A program made the position numbers and the translations under genes. This document shows, one piece after another, positions 10,301 to 16,263 of a DNA stretch of 42,002 bases; the stretch's first letter is position 1, and each line of letters begins with the position of its first letter. The stretch comes from Kocuria carniphila (GTDB lineage Bacteria; Actinomycetota; Actinomycetes; Actinomycetales; Micrococcaceae). The stretch spans positions 1 to 42,002 of the forward strand of contig NZ_NOIT01000022.1 in assembly GCF_004136555.1 (NCBI RefSeq), in the 5' to 3' direction. Under the pieces are notes generated by a model. That model was not told the DNA's origin. It ran no database searches and saw only the letters and a list, made by a program, of their open reading frames with translations.

Positions 10301-11183
10301 CGCCGTCGTGACCGCAAGTGCGATGCACGCGACCCGCGTCGCGCAGGCCGTGCAGCGCAGGCTGCGCGAAAACGGTGAGGCCGCAGATTTCTTCGCGCCG
10401 GGCCGTGAGTCCTTCCGCGTGGTTGAACTTCACCGCGCCGCCGGGATCGAACGCGACACCGTGATCTTCTCCCTGGGCTTCGGGCGCACCACGTCCGGCA
10501 GGTCGACACCCAACCTGGGCGCGCTGTCCGAGAAGGACGGGCGGCAGGCCTTCGTGCGCGGCATGACCCGCGCACGTCGCCACACGCACATCGTCACCTC
10601 CATCCACCCCAAGGACACCGAGGAACGTCGCCTGCAGTACGGCGCGCGGGACATGTACCGCATGCTCGAGTTGCTCTTCGGCGAATCTACGACATCCGAG
10701 AAGGCCCAGGCGCCGGCTTCGATCGCCGACGACGCCGCGGACGCCCTGGTCGCGGACCTCGCCGACCGCTTGGGTCGCGCGGGCGCCACGGTGCACACGG
10801 ACTATGCGGACATCATTGACGTGGTGGCGTACGCGGATACCGAGTCCCTGTCTGCGGGTGCCGTGGTGCAGCCGACCGAGAACGGCGAAGCCCCGCGGAT
10901 TCCCGTAGCCATCGAGTCCGACGGTTCCGATCGCAGCCGCGCCCTCAGTGTGCGTGAGCGCTCCCGCCTGATTCCGCAGCAACTCGAACGGGCGGGCTGG
11001 AACTACGTGAGCCTGTGGTCCGTTGAGGTCTTCACGGATCCGCAGACGGTGGCATCGCTGGTGCAGCGGTATCTGGGGCTGAACGCCAAGGCAAAGTCCT
11101 CGGCGACCGAGCCCCGTGAGCAGGAAGCTGCTGAGTGGCCGGAGCGATCCGAGGACTCGTCGGCTGACGCGGAGAACGGCTGA
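7329..11183 (+). CDS. DUF4011-helicase-Vsr-like protein with degenerate ATPase motifs
   Basis: This 1284-residue protein starts at ATG 7329, which is preceded by TAGGAGA; an upstream in-frame GTG at 7260 would put the hairpin inside the coding region. Residues about 20-180 resemble the DUF4011 helicase-associated domain. An SF1-helicase-like core begins at LDRSQQEV (about residue 281). The Walker A position reads STPVGTPAI (8229-8255), where the family has GxxGxGK(S/T), so the ATP-binding Lys is missing. The motif II position reads LDAES rather than DEAS. A motif VI-like RGMTRARR remains. The last about 120 residues (AIESDGSDRSRA through WNYVSLWSVEVF) resemble the Vsr/MTES_1575 nuclease-like C-terminal domain. 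It is probably not a conventional helicase. Its role is unknown. Confidence 0.75.
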   Translation: MSADAPQERPENTTETGTDSRVSLRAWTQQMDAYTGPDTLLEFNRVDNVCIDLAEANSSGQAQLLMGRPTRLSTMIHHQDPAYERAARSARALRTKIHELSVMHGLDAAYLAAGTASWLTNPAVDGQRRFIAPVLLAPVTVKLRPDGKDFELQIVAPARLNPALVRRLREDYDVELATGEMSRLAYGTRRLDPAPVLETLRQLAVDVPGMHVDHQLLVSTFADLHERPADENVEARTAFVRDLARLKNHEVGKLPVVSPVENRAEPLDHRDPAQELSLTDLDRSQQEVVDLAEQGESFVVSTPVGTPAIDTVVATVGSLVYRNKSVLVLGESRTTLSAFTRAWSRLGLESLVLPLGSHLNDDDIAERLVNAIARNERTEEPDLEQLHNTLRVTRGQLRVHEESLHAVRPRWQASPYQAMQALAELTAREPGPQTAVRFRRSVLDAVSHRAEVEKQLERAARLGAFDAETLAGPWNGARLVNDDEAREAHQLAKSLLLELTTLKTGIRSVLAVSGLRPGSTIQEWAQQLSLVIEVGDSLKHFTPDIYDRPVTDLIAATASSGWRRDHGIEMTGLQRSRLRKAAKEYMRPGAHISDLHAALVKVQSERDRWRTWATSLEQPAVSDRAREVRDIQRRFSEDLEGLAIALEGSPTAATLESADVEQLETTLDDLINDEAHLATLPERTMLLDDLRSRGLGEFLQDMQDRRVPAHEVRGELELAWWQSVLEAMISGDDFVAMPHGNELRRTESIFRRADSAHVASAPGRLMHELAMRWRHSIRRSPVAARNLRDMLRSGRVRPDQLSAEEGLIKQLVPVWTASPLVLSATLVEDQHIDTVVILDAESTPLAATLPALVRADQVIAFGDAHAGNPHPFTVAPQQNSGDVPQPVAELESAFDALSRVVDQRGLTSVRRAMDPRLFNYLNSAFYDGALARLPHASELVSPTSGMSAEYVEDGVGVLTAGTEGVQAPSAEVQRTVDLVFAHAMRHPERSLAVVTASAMHATRVAQAVQRRLRENGEAADFFAPGRESFRVVELHRAAGIERDTVIFSLGFGRTTSGRSTPNLGALSEKDGRQAFVRGMTRARRHTHIVTSIHPKDTEERRLQYGARDMYRMLELLFGESTTSEKAQAPASIADDAADALVADLADRLGRAGATVHTDYADIIDVVAYADTESLSAGAVVQPTENGEAPRIPVAIESDGSDRSRALSVRERSRLIPQQLERAGWNYVSLWSVEVFTDPQTVASLVQRYLGLNAKAKSSATEPREQEAAEWPERSEDSSADAENG

Positions 11184-11191
11184 GCGGGCCC

Positions 11192-11530
11192 ATGAACGAG
11201 GAAAACTCGGCCCCGAAGGCCGGATCCGACGAGCCCGTGGATTTCGTTCATGGTTCTGACTCCGGTCACGAAACCGGGTCACGTCAGGTGGCGGATTCGG
11301 ATAGCAGCACTGCTTCCGGAAATGCTACCGAGCTTTCCAAACGCCGGCGCCGGGGGCATCGGCGGGTCACCGGTGGTCGTGCGCCGGATCCTAACTTGGC
11401 CGTGAACGATCCCGCCCTCTCCGCGCGGCCGAGTGACCCAGATCGTGCCGCGTCCGGGGCCTCGGATGCTATGTCCGACTGGGAACACGAGCTGTGGTTA
11501 AAGGAACAGCGTCCCCCGCACTGGGGCTGA
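11192..11530 (+). CDS. Small hypothetical protein ending in a conserved-looking PPHWG
   Basis: A 112-residue, highly polar protein begins nine bases after the preceding stop and is probably co-transcribed. Most of it looks disordered (Ser, Asp, Gly, Pro) with a basic patch KRRRRGHRR in the middle. The only ordered-looking part is the C-terminal SDWEHELWLKEQRPPHWG. Similar short C-terminal PPHW motifs occur in small uncharacterised actinobacterial proteins. No function can be assigned. Confidence 0.65.
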   Translation: MNEENSAPKAGSDEPVDFVHGSDSGHETGSRQVADSDSSTASGNATELSKRRRRGHRRVTGGRAPDPNLAVNDPALSARPSDPDRAASGASDAMSDWEHELWLKEQRPPHWG

Positions 11531-11568
11531 AAAACTCTGCCCCCACACGGCACGTCCGAGTTATCCAC

Positions 11569-12243
11569 CTAATCCGCCACCAGGATCAACGATGTTCGTC
11601 CGGAGCCGTCCAAGGAGGCCAGACCAGTCGCGGTATCACGCGGCGCGGCCAGTACGACCAGACCCAGGTCGGAATCGGTTCCCGAAGCCGACAACAGCGA
11701 CGCATCTTGACCAGCATCCTCGGATGCGCTCCACAGCACGGTCACCGATTCCGCCATGGTTTTCCGTTGGTCGTGCCCGGCGCTGTCCGGTTGGTGGACC
11801 ACATCCACACTGTCACCGGGACGGATGTGTCGCAGGACTGCGGGATCGCTGACACGAATACTGGCCGCAGTGGTGCCGTCTGGCTGGCCTTTGAGGAGTC
11901 CCGGACCAAGCACTGAGGATTCCGTCAGGAATTGCCCGGGGACCAGGGCAACCGTGGCAGGCTGTCCCGTTACGAGTGCGGGGTCCGTGAGTGCGTCCTG
12001 GGGAACCCAATCGATGGGAACGTCCTGGACGTTCATGTCCGAGCGGGTCAACGCCTGCCCGGCTGGGATCGGATTCACGACGGTGAGTACGGGGGAGGAC
12101 TGCGCGCTCGGGGGAGCGAAGCGCAGGATCAGTAGGGTGAGCGCCACGGCACACAGGGCAGCGGCGACCAACCGGTGGCGGCGGTTCGCCGCCGTTCGGA
12201 AACGCAGACTCAGTGGATATCGGGGGCGGGCTCGTGGGCTCAT
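11569..12243 (-). CDS. SAF domain protein, CpaB/RcpC-like
   Basis: A 224-residue protein has a basic N-terminus, one membrane anchor (about residues 26-44, LVAAALCAVALTLLILRF) and an extracytoplasmic SAF domain (about 52-110) with the pattern NPIPAGQALTRSDM and VALVPGQFLTESS. This matches the CpaB/RcpC group, which in other bacteria helps export Flp/tad pili. No other pilus genes are nearby, and single SAF proteins next to FmdB and 5-formyl-THF cyclo-ligase genes are common in actinobacteria, so a pilus role is not supported here. It faces the preceding small gene convergently, with 38 bases between. Confidence 0.75.
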   Translation of the reverse strand: MSPRARPRYPLSLRFRTAANRRHRLVAAALCAVALTLLILRFAPPSAQSSPVLTVVNPIPAGQALTRSDMNVQDVPIDWVPQDALTDPALVTGQPATVALVPGQFLTESSVLGPGLLKGQPDGTTAASIRVSDPAVLRHIRPGDSVDVVHQPDSAGHDQRKTMAESVTVLWSASEDAGQDASLLSASGTDSDLGLVVLAAPRDTATGLASLDGSGRTSLILVAD

Positions 12244-12385
12244 GCCCGAACGTTATGAGCATTCACGGGTCCGCGGCGGAGTCACCAGCCCGGTTGGGGA
12301 TGCGCGCGCGACTTCACAGGCCGCGGTCGCACTGTGGAGTGCCTATGCCGCGGTCATCTCACGACGCACCGCAGGGGACTGCCGT

Positions 12386-12721
12386 TCAGGACGAGGAAGC
12401 CCCAGATGTACCAGCGCTCGAGGCGGCCTTGTTGGAAGAGGACTTCTCGGAGGAGCCGGACGAAGACGACGTCGAATTCGACGACGATGAAGATGAGCTG
12501 GACGCCGAGGAATCCGAGCCGTTGGAACCGGAGGACTTGGCATCCGAACGAGAATCGTTGCGGTAGAAACCGGAGCCCTTGAACACCACGCCCACGGTGT
12601 TGAACTTCTTACGCAGCTGGCCACCGCACTCGGGGCATTCGGTCAGGGCATCGTCCGTGAAGGACTGACGGATGTCGAAGGCATGGCCGCAGTCTTTGCA
12701 GCCGTAGGCGTAAACGGGCAC
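12386..12721 (-). CDS. FmdB family zinc-ribbon protein
   Basis: The 111-residue frame is read from GTG 12721, which is preceded by GAGGAAATCC. An upstream in-frame ATG at 12766 would add 15 residues before the conserved PVYAYGC start and lacks support. The zinc ribbon is intact: Cys8/Cys11 and Cys29/Cys32, with the FmdB features PVYAYGCKDCGHAF and KKFNTVGVVFKGSGFY. From about residue 58 to the end it is a Ser-dominated, low-complexity tail with scattered Gly, Asn and Lys. The family is often called a putative regulatory protein, but no molecular role is proven. It lies 47 bases downstream of 5-formyl-THF cyclo-ligase on the same strand. Confidence 0.88.
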   Translation of the reverse strand: MPVYAYGCKDCGHAFDIRQSFTDDALTECPECGGQLRKKFNTVGVVFKGSGFYRNDSRSDAKSSGSNGSDSSASSSSSSSSNSTSSSSGSSEKSSSNKAASSAGTSGASSS

Positions 12722-12768
12722 GGATTTCCTCGCAAGTAGTTGGCACTGGTGTGGACCGAGTGCCAATC

Positions 12769-13419
12769 TTACTCCGCCCCGGACGGCTGCGAAGTGTGAT
12801 TCTTACTGCTCCCCAAGCCGACCACACCGCGTTCGGTCAGTGCCTTGGTCATCACGGCGTCGTGTGGTTCTCGCGGGATACTCCCGGCGACCAGGATCTC
12901 GTCGTGGAACACACACGCAAGCATCTCGGGCAGGGGATGCGCGGCCGCGAGTTTTTCCAGGAAGCGGTCGTAGTAGCCGCCCCCGAAACCCAGCCGAACG
13001 CCGTCGGCGCCCACGGCAACGGCCGGGATGACCATCAGAGCGATGGTTCGGAAGACCTCGATGTCGTGCCGGGGACCGATCGGTTCGCGCAGACCCGGCA
13101 ACGAGCCGGGCGCAAGCGCGATTCCCGGCCGCCATTGGCACCACCGCATCGCACGGTCGGTCTCCACCACGGGCACCCAGACCCGGTGACCGGCTTGGTC
13201 CGCTGCCTCGAGAGCAGCCAGCAGCGGAGGCTCCGTGTCCAGGGGCAGGAACGCGGCCAGATCCCCGGTCGAGGTCCTGGCCAACTCCCGCATTAGGTGC
13301 TCGGTCAACGCGTGCGCTGCTGCCTGGCGCACCTGGGGTGAACGACGACGCCGCTCGGTCAGGATGCGCCGCCTCAGGTCGGCTTTCGTGGTCCCGTTCG
13401 AGGAAATGGAGGTCATCAC
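12769..13419 (-). CDS. 5-formyltetrahydrofolate cyclo-ligase
   Basis: It converts 5-formyl-THF to 5,10-methenyl-THF with ATP, a folate salvage reaction. The 216-residue length and motifs fit: an N-terminal helix KADLRRRILTERRRRSP, a central FLPLDTEP, and the C-terminal signature GADGVRLGFGGGYYDRFL. Two adjacent start codons are possible, GTG 13419 or ATG 13416. AAGGA lies 7 and 10 bases before them respectively, slightly favouring GTG. It is divergent from galU, an arrangement common in Micrococcaceae. Confidence 0.92.
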   Translation of the reverse strand: MMTSISSNGTTKADLRRRILTERRRRSPQVRQAAAHALTEHLMRELARTSTGDLAAFLPLDTEPPLLAALEAADQAGHRVWVPVVETDRAMRWCQWRPGIALAPGSLPGLREPIGPRHDIEVFRTIALMVIPAVAVGADGVRLGFGGGYYDRFLEKLAAAHPLPEMLACVFHDEILVAGSIPREPHDAVMTKALTERGVVGLGSSKNHTSQPSGAE

Positions 13420-13551
13420 AGTTCCGTCCTTGGTGGATTCGAGCGGCGGTCGTCGAGGAGAAACGTGCGAAAGCGGGGTGTCCCCTCATGAAGGGACGAT
13501 GACAAACTCTGCATATTTTGCCTCAATCAGCCACACGGAAGGATCGTCCAT

Positions 13552-13557
13552 TAACCT
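13552..13557 (+). promoter_or_regulatory. -10 box of galU, leaderless arrangement
   Basis: TAACCT lies six bases before the galU ATG (13564) and there is no Shine-Dalgarno sequence, so the mRNA is probably leaderless. The 144-base divergent gap from the cyclo-ligase holds no other recognised site. Confidence 0.45.
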
Positions 13558-13563
13558 GAGTTT

Positions 13564-14472
13564 ATGAGCCCTAATCAAACCAAGCGCGCGCACAAGGCGG
13601 TCATCCCCGCGGCAGGTCTGGGAACTCGTTTCCTGCCGGCCACCAAGGCCATGCCCAAGGAAATGTTGCCGGTCGTTGACCGGCCCGCCATTCAATATGT
13701 CGTTCAGGAAGCCGTGGACGCGGGCCTGGACGATGTCCTGATGATCACGGGGCGTTCCAAGCGCGCCCTGGAGGATCACTTCGACCGTGTGCCCGCGCTC
13801 GAGGCATCCCTCAAGGAATCCGGCAAGGACAAGCTGCTCACTGAAGTTGAGCACGCCTCCGACCTGGGTGAGATTCACTACCTGCGTCAGCAGGATCCCA
13901 AGGGCCTGGGCCACGCAGTGTTGCGTGCCAAGACCCACGTGGGCAATGACCCCTTCGCCGTGCTGCTCGGTGACGACCTCATCGACGAGAGCGAAGACCT
14001 GCTCGAACGCATGATCGAGGTTCAGCAAGCCACCGGTGGTTCGGTCGTGGCTCTCATGGAGGTTCCGCAGGAGCAGATCAGCGCCTACGGCTGCGCGGAC
14101 ATCACCGCGGTCGATGGCCAAGAGTACGTCCAGGTCAACGGATTGGTGGAGAAGCCCGCTCCGGAAGATGCGCCGTCCAACCTGGCCATCATCGGCCGGT
14201 ACGTGCTGCACCCCGAGATCTTCGAGATCCTCGAGAACACCCCTCCGGGCCGCGGTGGCGAAATCCAGCTGACGGACGCCATGCAGACCATTTCCGACAA
14301 GGGTGATCAGGCGCACGGTATGTACGGCGTGGTCTTCAAGGGCCGCCGCTTCGACACCGGTGACAAACTGTCCTACCTCAAGGCCAACATCGTGCTCGCG
14401 TGCGAACGTGGCGACCTGGGTCCGGACCTGCGCGAGTGGGTCAAGGATTTCGCAAAGGACCTGCAGGACTGA
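13564..14472 (+). CDS. galU: UTP-glucose-1-phosphate uridylyltransferase
   Basis: It makes UDP-glucose from UTP and glucose-1-phosphate for glycan and cell-envelope synthesis. The 302-residue protein has the nucleotide-binding signature AAGLGTRFLPATKAMPKEMLP (about residues 16-36), a VLLGDDL metal-binding segment near residue 137, VEKP near 196 and GRRFDTGDKLSYL near 259. All expected motifs are present and the length is normal. The start is the ATG directly behind a -10 box. UDP-glucose could feed the glycosyltransferases further along the window, though no direct link is shown. Confidence 0.96.
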   Translation: MSPNQTKRAHKAVIPAAGLGTRFLPATKAMPKEMLPVVDRPAIQYVVQEAVDAGLDDVLMITGRSKRALEDHFDRVPALEASLKESGKDKLLTEVEHASDLGEIHYLRQQDPKGLGHAVLRAKTHVGNDPFAVLLGDDLIDESEDLLERMIEVQQATGGSVVALMEVPQEQISAYGCADITAVDGQEYVQVNGLVEKPAPEDAPSNLAIIGRYVLHPEIFEILENTPPGRGGEIQLTDAMQTISDKGDQAHGMYGVVFKGRRFDTGDKLSYLKANIVLACERGDLGPDLREWVKDFAKDLQD

Positions 14473-14475
14473 TAG

Positions 14476-14496
14476 TCAGTGTTCCGTGAACACTGA
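14476..14496 (+). repeat. Perfect 9-bp inverted repeat after galU
   Basis: TCAGTGTTC and GAACACTGA are separated by three bases and begin four bases after the galU stop. The repeat covers the most upstream candidate start (GTG 14486) of the next gene. It may be a small hairpin or a protein-binding site. Confidence 0.5.
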
Positions 14497-15130
14497 AGTC
14501 GTGTGGCCGGTAAGTGTGCAATGGGCGCAGCTGACGCTGCGCCCATTGTCCATGCGTGACCGTGCTGAATGGGACAGCGTCCGGTACCGGAATCGTGAGT
14601 GGTTGGAGCCGTGGGAGGCCAGCAACCCGCTGCCCGGGGGAGAGCCGCCCACGTACCGCCAGTTCGTGAAACTGATGCGCGACCAAGCCAAACAGGGCAC
14701 CTCGTTACCGTGGCTGATCACGGAAGTGAATCCGGAGACCGGCCGAGACGAATTGGTGGGCCAGCTGAGTGTTTCCAGCATCACGGGTGGCTCGTTCAGA
14801 TCGGCCACTCTGGGGTACTGGGTGGATGCCGCTCAAGCGGGCCGAGGGATTGCGCCCATGGCGGTCGCAATGGCCACCGATTACTGTTTCCAGCATTTGA
14901 ATCTGCACCGGATGGAAATCAACATTCGCCCGGAGAACGTCAAATCTTTGCGAGTGGTGCAGAAACTTGGATTCCGTGACGAAGGTTTACGGAAAGACTT
15001 TCTGCACATTTCCGGGCACTGGCGGGATCACCGGAGCTTTGCCCTCACGTCACCGGAGGTTCCCCGCGGGTTGGTGCATCGCTTCACGGGATCCGATGAA
15101 CTCGTGACCGTGCACCGGGCACGTTTCTGA
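14486..15130 (+). CDS. GNAT family N-acetyltransferase, RimJ/RimL-like
   Basis: This acetyl-CoA-dependent N-acetyltransferase of 214 residues resembles RimJ-like proteins that lie downstream of galU in actinobacteria. Visible features are the first beta strand LTLRPL, RNREWLEPWEASNP, the acetyl-CoA-binding stretch GYWVDAAQAGRGIA and the late GNAT block NLHRMEINIRPENVKSLRVVQKLGF. The start is uncertain. GTG 14486, GTG 14501 and GTG 14516 are all in frame, none has a good ribosome site, and two hairpins overlap this region. ATG 14552 would remove the conserved first strand and is unlikely. The substrate is unknown. Confidence 0.85.
   Translation: MNTEVVWPVSVQWAQLTLRPLSMRDRAEWDSVRYRNREWLEPWEASNPLPGGEPPTYRQFVKLMRDQAKQGTSLPWLITEVNPETGRDELVGQLSVSSITGGSFRSATLGYWVDAAQAGRGIAPMAVAMATDYCFQHLNLHRMEINIRPENVKSLRVVQKLGFRDEGLRKDFLHISGHWRDHRSFALTSPEVPRGLVHRFTGSDELVTVHRARF
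14519..14548 (+). repeat. 13-bp perfect hairpin inside the acetyltransferase 5' coding region
   Basis: CAATGGGCGCAGC pairs perfectly with GCTGCGCCCATTG around a TGAC tetraloop. It lies in frame with the conserved first strand of the acetyltransferase and 46 bases after the galU stop. No T-tract follows. Confidence 0.6.
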
Positions 15131-15237
15131 TGACCCCGGCAAGGGTATTCTGAGGAAAGCACCGTGTAGCACGCAACGAATTACACCGTTGTAAGCAACA
15201 CGGTCCTGTGTGGCGCAGATTTCGTCCCCCGCTCCTT

Positions 15238-15243
15238 TAGGGT
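15238..15243 (+). promoter_or_regulatory. -10 box, leaderless arrangement
   Basis: TAGGGT is followed by seven bases and then the GTG at 15251. No separate ribosome site is present. The spacing is the same as for guaA and the glycosyltransferase at 23463. Confidence 0.35.
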
Positions 15244-15250
15244 AGGGGTC

Positions 15251-16165
15251 GTGGGATTGACGTGGGTAAGCAGCTCGGCCGTTTTGGCCATCGTGTGCGT
15301 GTTGTGCGCGGTATGGCTGGCACCCCGAATTCTGCGACGTGAAGACACCCCCGTGCTGGCACAGGTGGATGCGCGCGACCTCCGGTTCGATGCACCCCGC
15401 AATGGCCCACAGCACACTACAGTGAGTCTTGCGCCCAAGACATCAACCTACGAACGGGAGAGCACCATGGAGACGCCGGCAACGGAACCGTCCACCGCGG
15501 CATCTGCGCGCCGCCCCATGGCCGGCCTGCACATTCGGTGGGACCGCACCCTGATCTTCTTGGCCGGTGCCATGCTGTTGTTCACCGCTCTGATCACGGG
15601 TGTCATGGCTCCTTTCACCGCGGTCACCTGGGCTGTGCCGACCGTCCTGACTCTGCTGGGCATCGGTTGTGTTGCCGGATTGCGTTACCTGGCCGTCGAG
15701 GAACAAAACGTTCGTCGTGCCCGCGGTTCCGTGAGCGCTCCGGTGGAGCAGCCGGAGCAGAAGCTCTTCGACAACGAGGACGAGAACCGCCAGGAAGAAC
15801 AGGTCCGCGAACGCCGTGCCATGGCCGCGCTGGATCTGCCCGTGCAGGTGGAACAGCCTGAGCAGCAGGTTGCCGCGAAGACTCATGAACCCGCCTACAC
15901 CGTGGATGAACTGCGCGCGGAAGCCCTCAAGGTCGCTCGCTCCACTGCCCCCAAGTTCGAGGGCAAGGCCACCTGGAAGCCGGTTCCGGTTCCCAAGCCG
16001 CTGTACACCCAGGCTCCGGTCGTTCCCCCGCGTGAACCCGAGCCCCTGCAGGTTCCGCAGCGCCCCGCAGCCAAGTCCACCACGCTGAAGGACGCCGCCG
16101 AGGCGGGTGCACGGGAATCCGCGGCCCTCAATCTGGACGACGTCCTCAAGCGCCGCCGGGCATAG
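15251..16165 (+). CDS. Hypothetical membrane protein with three hydrophobic segments
   Basis: A 304-residue protein has an N-terminal helix (residues about 4-24), a polar stretch, and a pair of helices at about 100-145 (LIFLAGAMLLFTALITGVM and AVPTVLTLLGIGCVAGL). The long cytoplasmic C-terminal half is rich in Glu, Gln, Pro and Lys and ends in a short block LNLDDVLKRRRA. Comparable proteins are common after galU/RimJ in Micrococcaceae, but I know of no assigned function. The last residues look like a conserved basic peptide. A strong terminator follows. Confidence 0.7.
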   Translation: MGLTWVSSSAVLAIVCVLCAVWLAPRILRREDTPVLAQVDARDLRFDAPRNGPQHTTVSLAPKTSTYERESTMETPATEPSTAASARRPMAGLHIRWDRTLIFLAGAMLLFTALITGVMAPFTAVTWAVPTVLTLLGIGCVAGLRYLAVEEQNVRRARGSVSAPVEQPEQKLFDNEDENRQEEQVRERRAMAALDLPVQVEQPEQQVAAKTHEPAYTVDELRAEALKVARSTAPKFEGKATWKPVPVPKPLYTQAPVVPPREPEPLQVPQRPAAKSTTLKDAAEAGARESAALNLDDVLKRRRA

Positions 16166-16204
16166 CGCGTAGAACCACAACGATTTAGAGAAATATTTTG
16201 ATTC

Positions 16205-16249
16205 CGCGCCGCGGCCGTACCCAGCAGGGATGGTCGCGGCGCGTTTCTT
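16205..16249 (+). terminator. Rho-independent terminator
   Basis: Twelve-base GC arms (16205-16216 and 16232-16243, one G-T wobble) are followed by TTTCTT. It separates the envelope protein gene from the CYTH-CHAD gene. Confidence 0.8.
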
Positions 16250-16263
16250 ATCTAGGGAGTGTC

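Noticed and set aside
9297-11282. 661-residue minus-strand open frame
   Set aside because: It lies opposite the DUF4011 protein gene, is His/Arg/Gly-rich as expected for a shadow of high-GC coding DNA, and has no family motif.
12213-12566. 117-residue acidic plus-strand frame
   Set aside because: It is the complement of the Ser-rich tail of the FmdB gene; the zinc-ribbon gene on the other strand is the real one.
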